From DASWTL01 sp035575925 (GTDB taxonomy: Bacteria; Bacteroidota; Bacteroidia; Sphingobacteriales; Sphingobacteriaceae), in the NCBI GenBank assembly GCA_035575925.1, contig DATLXK010000012.1, positions 65,136 to 129,135 of the forward strand: DNA of 64,000 nucleotides. Reading direction: 5' to 3'. Of the stretch, positions 52,899 to 60,620 are shown piece by piece; position 1 is the first letter of the stretch; the number at the start of each line of letters is the position of its first letter. Made by a program: the position numbers and the translations under genes. The notes under the pieces were generated by a model, which searched no databases, was not told the DNA's origin, and worked only from the letters and a program-made list of their open reading frames with translations.

Positions 52899-54404
52899 AT
52901 GCCAAACGTTGGAAAAATAGCACAAATAATCGGGCCCGTAGTTGATGTCAGCTTTGCTGATAGTGCTAATCTTCCCCGAATTTATGATGCGTTAGAGGTT
53001 CAAAAAGAAACCGGACAAAAAATTATTTTTGAGGTTCAGCAACACTTAGGTGAAGATCGCGTGCGTGCAATAGCAATGGACTCAACTGATGGTTTAATGC
53101 GCGGCATGCCGGTAACTGATACAGGTGCTCCAATTAAAATGCCCGTTGGCGACAACGTAAAAGGACGTGTATTTAATGTAGTTGGTGATGCTATTGATGG
53201 AATACCGAATCTTGATAAATCCAACGGTCGTCCTATCCACAGTCATCCTCCCCGTTTTGAAGATCTTTCAACAGAAACCGAAGTGCTATTCACCGGTATA
53301 AAAGTAATTGATCTTTTAGAGCCTTATGCTAAAGGTGGAAAAATTGGGTTATTCGGTGGTGCAGGTGTTGGTAAGACGGTGTTAATACAAGAACTTATCA
53401 ACAACATTGCGAAAGCATACTCGGGACTATCCGTATTTGCAGGTGTGGGTGAACGCACCCGCGAAGGTAATGACCTATTACGTGAAATGCTTGAATCAGG
53501 AATCATAAAATATGGTGATGAGTTTATGCACGGAATGGAAAAAGGCGAGTGGAATCTTGACAAAATTGATCAGGAGCAATTAAAAGAATCTAAAGCTACT
53601 TTCGTTTTCGGACAGATGAACGAGCCACCGGGCGCACGTGCGCGTGTAGCCTTATCGGGACTTACTCTTGCTGAATACTTCCGTGATGGTGATGAACAAG
53701 GACAAGGACGCGATATCCTATTTTTTATTGATAATATTTTTCGTTTTACTCAGGCCGGTTCAGAAGTGTCGGCTCTTCTTGGGCGTATGCCATCAGCTGT
53801 TGGATATCAGCCAACCCTGGCAACCGAAATGGGTTTAATGCAGGAACGAATTACCTCAACCAAACGTGGATCAATTACATCAGTGCAGGCAGTATATGTT
53901 CCTGCTGATGATTTAACAGATCCGGCACCGGCAACAACTTTTGCCCACTTAGATGCTACAACTGTACTTTCACGCAAGATTGCGGAACTGGGTATCTATC
54001 CTGCTGTGGATCCCCTGGATTCTACATCCCGCATCCTGAACGCTGCCACACTGGGTGATGAACATTATAACACCGCACAACGTGTTAAAGAAATTTTACA
54101 ACGCTACAAAGAACTTCAGGATATCATCGCCATTTTAGGTATGGATGAATTATCAGAAGAGGATAAGCTGGTAGTAGGAAGAGCGCGTCGTGTGCAGCGG
54201 TTCTTGTCACAGCCTTTCCATGTGGCAGAACAGTTTACAGGGTTAAAAGGTGTACTAGTTGATATTAAAGAAACTATAAAAGGTTTTAACATGATCATGG
54301 ACGGCGAAGTGGATGAGTATCCTGAAGCGGCTTTTAACCTTGTTGGCACCATTGAAGACGCTATAGAAAAAGGAAAGAAGATTTTAGCGGAGGCGAACGC
54401 TTAA
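52899..54404 (+). CDS. atpD: ATP synthase F1 subunit beta
   Basis: The protein has 501 residues with P-loop GGAGVGKTV, the catalytic-Glu region GVGERTREGNDL, DNIFRFTQAGSEVSALLGRMPSAVGYQPTLA read in part as FRFTQAGSEVSAL, and DELSEEDKL at the C-terminal domain. It is the catalytic subunit of the F1 motor. As usual in Bacteroidota, atpD and atpC lie apart from the other subunit genes. It has its own promoter (52800-52829). Confidence 0.99.
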   Translation: MPNVGKIAQIIGPVVDVSFADSANLPRIYDALEVQKETGQKIIFEVQQHLGEDRVRAIAMDSTDGLMRGMPVTDTGAPIKMPVGDNVKGRVFNVVGDAIDGIPNLDKSNGRPIHSHPPRFEDLSTETEVLFTGIKVIDLLEPYAKGGKIGLFGGAGVGKTVLIQELINNIAKAYSGLSVFAGVGERTREGNDLLREMLESGIIKYGDEFMHGMEKGEWNLDKIDQEQLKESKATFVFGQMNEPPGARARVALSGLTLAEYFRDGDEQGQGRDILFFIDNIFRFTQAGSEVSALLGRMPSAVGYQPTLATEMGLMQERITSTKRGSITSVQAVYVPADDLTDPAPATTFAHLDATTVLSRKIAELGIYPAVDPLDSTSRILNAATLGDEHYNTAQRVKEILQRYKELQDIIAILGMDELSEEDKLVVGRARRVQRFLSQPFHVAEQFTGLKGVLVDIKETIKGFNMIMDGEVDEYPEAAFNLVGTIEDAIEKGKKILAEANA

Positions 54405-54488
54405 TTGAGATATGAGAAATTAGATTTGAGATATAAGATTCGAACTGTATTTAATGCTGTCTCAATTCTCATATTTCAAATCTCACAG
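54405..54488. repeat. Imperfect inverted repeat between atpD and atpC
   Basis: TTGAGATATGAGAAATTAGA and, in opposite orientation, TCTCAATTCTCATATTTCAA are built from the same TTGAGATATGAGA-like unit and can pair imperfectly. It fills the whole gap between the two genes and may limit atpC expression. Confidence 0.65.
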
Positions 54489-54496
54489 CTACTAAA

Positions 54497-54742
54497 ATGA
54501 AATTAGAAATTTTAACACCTGACAAGACGGTTTTTGAAGGAGAAGTTTCCTCTGTAACCGTGCCCGGCACAGCGGGTTCCTTTGAAATATTAAAAGACCA
54601 CGCTCCTATTATTTCAACTCTGGAAGATGGAAAGGTAATTATACGTAGTAGCGATAAATCGGAAAATGCCTTTCTAATCAAAGGTGGAGTGGTAGAAGTA
54701 TTAAATAATAATATTATGGTATTAGCAGAAGGGGTTAAATAG
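54497..54742 (+). CDS. atpC: ATP synthase F1 subunit epsilon, short form
   Basis: The protein has 81 residues: the N-terminal beta-sandwich only (MKLEILTPDKTVFEGEV, VPGTAGSFEILKDHAPIIS, GGVVEVLNNNIMVLAEG). The C-terminal helical hairpin that inhibits ATP hydrolysis in longer epsilon subunits is absent. The domain is sufficient for coupling to gamma and the c-ring. It follows atpD and ends at a strong terminator. Confidence 0.95.
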   Translation: MKLEILTPDKTVFEGEVSSVTVPGTAGSFEILKDHAPIISTLEDGKVIIRSSDKSENAFLIKGGVVEVLNNNIMVLAEGVK

Positions 54743-54795
54743 TAGTTTTATTTTTATTTTAAAATACAGCCTACCCTAAAAATATTTAAATTATT

Positions 54796-54837
54796 AACAA
54801 AAAAGCCCCTTAACAATCGTTAAGGGGCTTTTTTGTT
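54796..54837 (+). terminator. Strong terminator after atpC
   Basis: A 19-base perfect stem (AACAAAAAAGCCCCTTAAC and its complement) with an AATC loop contains its own T run. It lies 55 bases past the atpC stop codon. Confidence 0.95.
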
Positions 54838-54890
54838 AATTGATAATTTTATCTTGAATAAATTACCGAGCCGTTGTAGCCGATACCGTG

Positions 54891-55091
54891 CTACGGGGCC
54901 AACGTAATAGATATTCCATTGAAACGTGACCTATCCTCTATACTATTTTCACGGATAATGATTTCGTAATTTTTACCGGCTTCAACCACTATCTGAAATT
55001 AAATTGATCCTGAATCAGTAAGAGATTTGCCTGTTACTTTAACTTGAGTAGTTACGGACAAACCTGCTTGGCGGAATTCTATATCTACCAA
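54891..55091 (-). pseudogene. Remnant of the wall-hydrolase C-terminal domain
   Basis: On the minus strand the frame reads LVDIEFRQAGLSVTTQVKVT, then KSLTDSGSI, an in-frame stop, and FQIVVEAGKNYEIIIRENSI followed by EDRSRFNGISITLAP. This is the last 65 residues of the domain found in the two hydrolases at 60621 and 62716. The stop codon and lack of any upstream part show a decayed third copy. Confidence 0.9.
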
Positions 55092-55152
55092 GATTGGAAG
55101 TCATCAAGAGATGTCTTTATACAAATATTACTTTTTTATTTCTGGTAGAGAG

Positions 55153-55366
55153 ATTAAATCACAACATATAGCCAGCCACTAACAGACTGCTGGGGTGTTA
55201 AGAGTATGTCACTTATCCCACAGGGTAATAAATACTTCCTGAAGAATATCCTGTGCAGGGCCTGGTTCTTTAACGAACTTTAGGATGATTCGATAAATAG
55301 CTTGGTGAAAGTGCAAAATAAAATGTTATAGGCTTTAATACTCCCTTTCTGTAACTCGTGTACCAT
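55153..55366 (-). pseudogene. Decayed ECF sigma factor gene
   Basis: Reading from an ATG at 55366 gives MVHELQKGSIKAYNILF; after a frame change the text continues HFHQAIYRIILKFVKEPG and AQDILQEVFITLWDK, then a stop, and in another frame SGWLYVVI. This is sigma region 2 of an extracytoplasmic-function sigma factor. At least two frameshifts and two stops are present, and region 4 is missing. Confidence 0.85.
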
Positions 55367-55453
55367 TAATACGGTATTTATCTCGCCCTTGATTCCCATC
55401 TTAATAAGAGTTACCTTAAGGTAATATTTATATTCTTCATTATTTATATATGT

Positions 55454-55605
55454 AGTGTTATGTTAATGGTATTGTGACGGTCGCGTGAGGGATAGAAGCG
55501 AAAAGCCCACAGCCATGAGGCACGAATGGGCGAGGACTTGTAGCGGATAGCCCGATCCGCCAACCGGCGGACACGCCCAAAGCCAATCTAAATTAACATA
55601 ACATT
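55454..55605. repeat. 152-base repeat element with terminal inverted repeats
   Basis: TGTTATGTTAAT (55456) and ATTAACATAACA (55592) are perfect inverted ends. The interior holds two related parts, GAGGGATAGAAGCGAAAAGC and GAGGACTTGTAGCGGATAGC, and a CCGCCAACCGGCGG palindrome. Sequences with this GTGAGGGATAGAAGCG core are, to my knowledge, dispersed in many Bacteroidota genomes. No gene lies inside. Confidence 0.8.
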
Positions 55606-55843
55606 AGCTATGCTGTTGAGATTGTGGTTGGAAATGGGTACACTTGATGGGTAACTCATTCCATCCATTTACATCCAGTTAATCAACTTTTGCACATTAA
55701 ACTGCGATGCCCGATGCAATTAAGAATGAGGGTGTTGTGTAACTAAATATTAAACAATTCGTAAAATTTGATATTATAAATAGGTCTTTGTTTTCAATGG
55801 ATATGTATTTACTGTCAATATTCGGATAACGTAACAATTATAT

Positions 55844-58800
55844 ATGAATATATACAGATATATCCTTTTAACGCTGATCCAAATATCCTCCTTATCAGCG
55901 TTTTCGCAAATCCTGCACCCTCGTTTTAAGCATATAGGAACCAACGAAGGTCTTTCACAAATTAGTGCGATGCATATTATGCAAGACAGCAGAGGATTTA
56001 TGTGGATAGGTACAAGAGATGGATTAAACCGGTATGACGGTTATAACTTTAAAGTATTCACAAATGATCCTGAAGATCCAAATAGTTTGAGCAACAATAA
56101 TATTCGTGATGTTATAGAAGATGCGCAGGGCAATATATGGGTGGCTACTCTTGGCGGAGGACTAAATAAATTCGAAAGACGGAAAAACACATTCACATCT
56201 TATACCCATGATGCCAGGAACAAGAACAGTATATCCAGTAATACGGTATTCAGGATTTTAGAAGAAGGGAACGGGAAAGTTTGGGTTGCAAGTCAAAAAG
56301 ACGGTTTAAATTTGTTTGATACAAAAACTAAAAGTTTTGTTCGTTATATAAATAATGAAAACAATCCGGCAAGTCTGAGCCATAATGAAATTCGGGCACT
56401 CTATAAAGACAGCAAAAATAATATCTGGGTAGGTACTATGGGGGGCTTAGATTTATTTAACCGGAAAACCAACTCCTTTATACATTTTAAACATAATGAT
56501 AATATCCCCGGATCTATTTCGGGAAATAAAATAGCCAGCATTTTTGAGGACAGCAACCACCGTTTATGGATAGGTACAATTGACAATGGCCTTAACCTTT
56601 ATGATAGCAGTAAAGGAATATTTCATCATTTCCAACACAACCCGCTGAACAGTAATTCACTGGCAAATAATAATGTACTCAGCATTCACGAGGATGATCA
56701 TAAAAATATATGGATTGGAACCGAAAGTAATGGCATAAGTATACTTAACCCGCAAACAGGACAATTTTCTAATTACCATCATGATGATATAGATAATACC
56801 AGTTTAACCGCCAACAACATTCCAAGCATTTTTAAAGATAAAATGGGAAATATGTGGGTTGGTGCCTTTGGAGGCGGGATTAATCTGTATAAAAAAAGCA
56901 TCGAAAAATTTGCTCATTTTAAACGCAATTCTTCGACAACCAGTCTGTCTAATAATACTATACTTACCCTGTATGAAGATTTGGATAATAATATATGGGT
57001 GGGTACAGCCGGGGGCGGGTTAAACCGGTTTAACCCCAAAAACAGTACTTTTACTCCTCTTAAAAACCTGAAAGAAGATGGAAGCAGCATGGACAAAGAC
57101 CATGTAATGGCCATACTGGAAGACCATGAAAAAAATTTATGGTTAAGTATTTGGGGAGAGGGAGTTAGGATTTGGAACCGTAAAACCAATTCATTCAAAT
57201 TTTTTAAGAATAATCCAAATGATCCAACCAGTTTAAGCGGAAGTAAGGTAACCGTCTTCACTCAAACACGAGATAAAAAGATCTGGATTGGTACTTATGG
57301 TGATGGTCTGGATTTATATGACGCCGCCTCGAACAGCTTTATCCATTATAAACATAATGTTAATGATCCCAAAAGTATAGGAAGTGATATGGTTTATTCG
57401 CTTCTGGAAGATAGTAAAGGAAATTTATGGGCAGGAACTTACGGAGGCGGGTTGAACCTTTTAAACCGGAAAACGAATAACTTTACCCGGTTTTTGAACC
57501 ATAAAAATAAGAATAGTATTAGTAGTAATGTTGTTACTCACATCTTCGAGGACCACTCCGGAAATATATGGGCCTCCACATTTTCGGGCTTGAATCGCAT
57601 CGATCCTAAAACTCACCATTTTACCGTTTTTACAGTTAAAGATGGGTTGCCAACCAGTTACATTAATGGTATAACAGAAGATAATAAAGGCCATTTATGG
57701 GTGAGCACAAGCAAGGGTGTGTCCAGCTTTAACCCGGCAACCAAAACGTTTACAAACTATACAGTAGAAGACGGACTGCAGGGAGATGAGTATAGGCTGC
57801 ATTCTGTATTAAAAAGCCGTACGGGGGCTTTGTATTTTGGAGGATTCAATGGATTTAATTCATTTTTCCCGAATCAGATCAAAGAAACAGTATATAATCC
57901 GCCGCTGGTTTTAACCAATTTTGAGATCTTTAATAAAAAGGTATCTATCGCCAAAAACAGTGAAGATTCTTCGCCCCTGAAACAGGATATTTCAGAAACG
58001 CGTTCCGTTACACTATCTTATGATCAATCAGTTATATCCTTCGAATACGCATCTTTAGATTATTCTTCTCCCAATAAAAAAGTATATGCTTATATACTGG
58101 AAGGTTTTGATAAAAACTGGAATTATATAGGCAGTAAGAATACCGCTACATATACAAATCTTCCCCCGGGCGAATATGTTTTTAGAGTGAAGGTTAAGAA
58201 CAGCGCCGGGAAATGGTCTGCTAAAACTCTAAGTTTAAGCTTGGTTATCGTACCGCCTTTTTGGTTAACCTGGTGGTTCAGACCACTAATTATTTTATTG
58301 GTAATAGGTAGCGCGTATGGCTTTTACCGTTACCGGATCAATGCCGTTAACCGGCAAAAAGCGGAGCTGGAGCGACAGGTGAAAGAGCGTACCGCAGAAG
58401 TAGTGAGGCAGGCGGAGGCCCTGCAGGAACAAACTCAAAGTTTGCAGGTGTTAAACGAAGAGCTAAACCAGCAGTCCGGAGAGTTGCTGGTACAAAAAGA
58501 GTATTTAGAAGTACTAAATTCGGAACTGCAAGACAAATCTGAAGAACTGCAAGTCCAGTCTAAAGAATTACAAAGTCAATCAGGGTATTTAAAAGCTTTA
58601 AACGAACAACTTGAGGAGCAAAAAATACAGGAAAATAAGGCCCGCCAAGAAGCAGAAAATGCTAACCAGGCAAAGAGTGTCTTTTTAGCTACCATGAGCC
58701 ACGAGATCCGCACACCAATGAACGGGGTGATTGGCATGGCTTCCCTTCTTTCAGAAACCGCTCTGAATCATGAACAAAGAGAATATAATGATACGATTAT

Positions 58801-60226
58801 CACCTGTGGAGACAACCTCATCACGGTCATTAATGATATTCTCGATTATTCCAAAATCGAATCAGGGTCAATGGATATTGAAGAGGAAGATTTTGATCTA
58901 CGCCATTGTATAGAAGATGTAATGGACCTCTTCTCGCAAAAAGTGGCGGCAAAAGGGTTAGATCTGATTTATGATATAGATTATACTTTGCCCTCGCAAA
59001 TTATCGGAGACAGTCTTCGATTAAAACAAGTGCTGATTAACCTGATTAACAACGCCATTAAATTTACCCATCAGGGCGAGATATTTTTAAACGTTTCTCT
59101 GCTTTCTATGGATAAGGATAAGATAGAGATTGGCTTTAAAGTAAAGGATACAGGTATTGGTATCCCCAAAGAAAAGCTATCATCACTTTTCAAAGCCTTT
59201 TCGCAGGTAGATTCTTCCACCACCCGCAAATACGGAGGAACAGGGCTTGGTCTGGTGATCAGTGAACGATTGGTTAATTTAATGGGAGGAGAAGTGCAGG
59301 TGGAAAGCGAATTTAGACAAGGATCATCCTTCAACTTCAACATTCAGAGCGTGGTGAGTAAAAAAGCACCTATTATTCCTATTTCTACCAACATCACAGA
59401 ATTGGAAGGTAAACGGGTGCTAATTGTAGATGATAATCACACCAATCTGCGGATCCTCAAGCTGCAACTGGAGCAATGGAAGCTTTTAGTTGTGGCAGTT
59501 TCTTCGGCTCAGGAAGCTCTGGACAAATTAACAAGCGAGAAAGATACCTTTCAACTGGTGATTACTGATATGGAAATGCCAGATATGGACGGGGTTGGAC
59601 TAGCCACGGCCATTAAGACCTTTAAGCAACGGGTTCCGGTAATAATGCTCACCTCTATAGGTGATGAAAGCAGGAAGAAATATCCGGAACTATTTTCGTC
59701 GGTGTTAACCAAGCCTGTTAAACAGAATCATCTGTTACTCAGCATACAGGGTGAGCTGGGACAGCAGAAAACTATGCAGGCAGTTGAGGTAAAAGCTCCT
59801 ACCATACTTAGAGCAGACTTCGCAGAAGAATTTCCACTTAAAATTCTGATTGCAGAGGATAATCTTATTAATCAGAAGCTTATTGAGCGTATCCTGCATA
59901 AACTGGGCTATATGCCTGAAATTGTACCCGACGGACTTCAGGCACTTGAAAGTATAAGGGGGGAGGCTTTTGATGTGGTACTAATGGATATTCAAATGCC
60001 CGAGATGGATGGATTGGAGTCGACCCAAAATATTCGTAAGCTTCCACCGCCTTCTACACAGCCTTATATCATTGCCATGACAGCCAATGCCATGCCCGAA
60101 GATAGAGAGAACTGCATAAAATCCGGAATGAATGATTATATAGCGAAGCCTTTAAAACTGGAAGAATTTCTTATAATATTAGAAAAAGCAGCTTTAACAG
60201 TAAGAGAAAAAGAAGCAGCTTCATAA
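55844..60226 (+). CDS. Hybrid two-component sensor with propeller, kinase and two receiver domains
   Basis: The protein has 1460 residues. After a signal peptide (ending AFSQ) come about 14 two-component propeller repeats (pattern D..GNIWVGT..GGLN), a Y_Y_Y domain (about 720-800), one membrane helix near 812-830, a long Gln/Glu coiled coil, the HisKA box with His953 (SHEIRTPMNGVIGM), HATPase_c (GGTGLGLVISERLV) and two receivers with phospho-acceptors near Asp1242 and Asp1382. It senses an extracellular ligand, often a glycan. There is no AraC output domain and no Hpt, so signal must pass to another protein. No partner gene is adjacent. Confidence 0.95.
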   Translation: MNIYRYILLTLIQISSLSAFSQILHPRFKHIGTNEGLSQISAMHIMQDSRGFMWIGTRDGLNRYDGYNFKVFTNDPEDPNSLSNNNIRDVIEDAQGNIWVATLGGGLNKFERRKNTFTSYTHDARNKNSISSNTVFRILEEGNGKVWVASQKDGLNLFDTKTKSFVRYINNENNPASLSHNEIRALYKDSKNNIWVGTMGGLDLFNRKTNSFIHFKHNDNIPGSISGNKIASIFEDSNHRLWIGTIDNGLNLYDSSKGIFHHFQHNPLNSNSLANNNVLSIHEDDHKNIWIGTESNGISILNPQTGQFSNYHHDDIDNTSLTANNIPSIFKDKMGNMWVGAFGGGINLYKKSIEKFAHFKRNSSTTSLSNNTILTLYEDLDNNIWVGTAGGGLNRFNPKNSTFTPLKNLKEDGSSMDKDHVMAILEDHEKNLWLSIWGEGVRIWNRKTNSFKFFKNNPNDPTSLSGSKVTVFTQTRDKKIWIGTYGDGLDLYDAASNSFIHYKHNVNDPKSIGSDMVYSLLEDSKGNLWAGTYGGGLNLLNRKTNNFTRFLNHKNKNSISSNVVTHIFEDHSGNIWASTFSGLNRIDPKTHHFTVFTVKDGLPTSYINGITEDNKGHLWVSTSKGVSSFNPATKTFTNYTVEDGLQGDEYRLHSVLKSRTGALYFGGFNGFNSFFPNQIKETVYNPPLVLTNFEIFNKKVSIAKNSEDSSPLKQDISETRSVTLSYDQSVISFEYASLDYSSPNKKVYAYILEGFDKNWNYIGSKNTATYTNLPPGEYVFRVKVKNSAGKWSAKTLSLSLVIVPPFWLTWWFRPLIILLVIGSAYGFYRYRINAVNRQKAELERQVKERTAEVVRQAEALQEQTQSLQVLNEELNQQSGELLVQKEYLEVLNSELQDKSEELQVQSKELQSQSGYLKALNEQLEEQKIQENKARQEAENANQAKSVFLATMSHEIRTPMNGVIGMASLLSETALNHEQREYNDTIITCGDNLITVINDILDYSKIESGSMDIEEEDFDLRHCIEDVMDLFSQKVAAKGLDLIYDIDYTLPSQIIGDSLRLKQVLINLINNAIKFTHQGEIFLNVSLLSMDKDKIEIGFKVKDTGIGIPKEKLSSLFKAFSQVDSSTTRKYGGTGLGLVISERLVNLMGGEVQVESEFRQGSSFNFNIQSVVSKKAPIIPISTNITELEGKRVLIVDDNHTNLRILKLQLEQWKLLVVAVSSAQEALDKLTSEKDTFQLVITDMEMPDMDGVGLATAIKTFKQRVPVIMLTSIGDESRKKYPELFSSVLTKPVKQNHLLLSIQGELGQQKTMQAVEVKAPTILRADFAEEFPLKILIAEDNLINQKLIERILHKLGYMPEIVPDGLQALESIRGEAFDVVLMDIQMPEMDGLESTQNIRKLPPPSTQPYIIAMTANAMPEDRENCIKSGMNDYIAKPLKLEEFLIILEKAALTVREKEAAS

Positions 60227-60551
60227 TAATTGTATATTCAGTCTTTAATAACTCTATATTTATGATGACACTTCAATTTTACTCTAAGTTAATACTTTAT
60301 CTTTCTATCACTTCCCGCCTTTGGAATAAAACGTTGTTTTAGCATTCCAAAATTTGGGCGATCTTGATATTAAGTTTGCAACAAGTCTTTAAATGCTTGG
60401 GATCCTCTTGATATCCAAGACTTATATACTCCTGTTAATCATTATATGCTCAAAGTGATTTAAATATTTTCAGCTATTCATAATCCTGGTCGCCCGATAA
60501 TAAGTACCACTTGTAAAATTTTCCATTTATATTTTAAGTGCTATTTATAGT
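60227..60551. other. Intergenic stretch with a gene remnant
   Basis: About 325 bases between the sensor kinase and the amidase terminator. It holds the DUF1080 remnant described separately and nothing else that I can recognise. Confidence 0.5.
60345..60445 (-). pseudogene. Fragment of a DUF1080 gene
   Basis: On the minus strand one frame reads WISRGSQAFKDLLQT, a stop, then YQDRPNFGM, which parallels YKRGSEKFLDLVSKSKYKDWPNFGM of the DUF1080 lipoprotein at 20962. CATTCCAAAATTTGG is shared at DNA level. The rest of the gene is gone. Confidence 0.6.
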
Positions 60552-60585
60552 AAAAAGCCTGCGAACTATAGTGTTCACAGGCTTT
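60552..60585 (-). terminator. Terminator after the amidase gene
   Basis: AAAGCCTG and CAGGCTTT form the outer stem and GAAC/GTTC an inner one; five T follow on the minus strand. It lies 36 bases past the amidase stop codon. Confidence 0.82.
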
Positions 60586-60620
60586 AAGTGTATAACAGAT
60601 CAATAGTATCTAATGCCGTA

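Noticed and set aside
53036..54352. Minus-strand ORFs opposite atpD
   Set aside because: Shadows of a highly conserved coding sequence.
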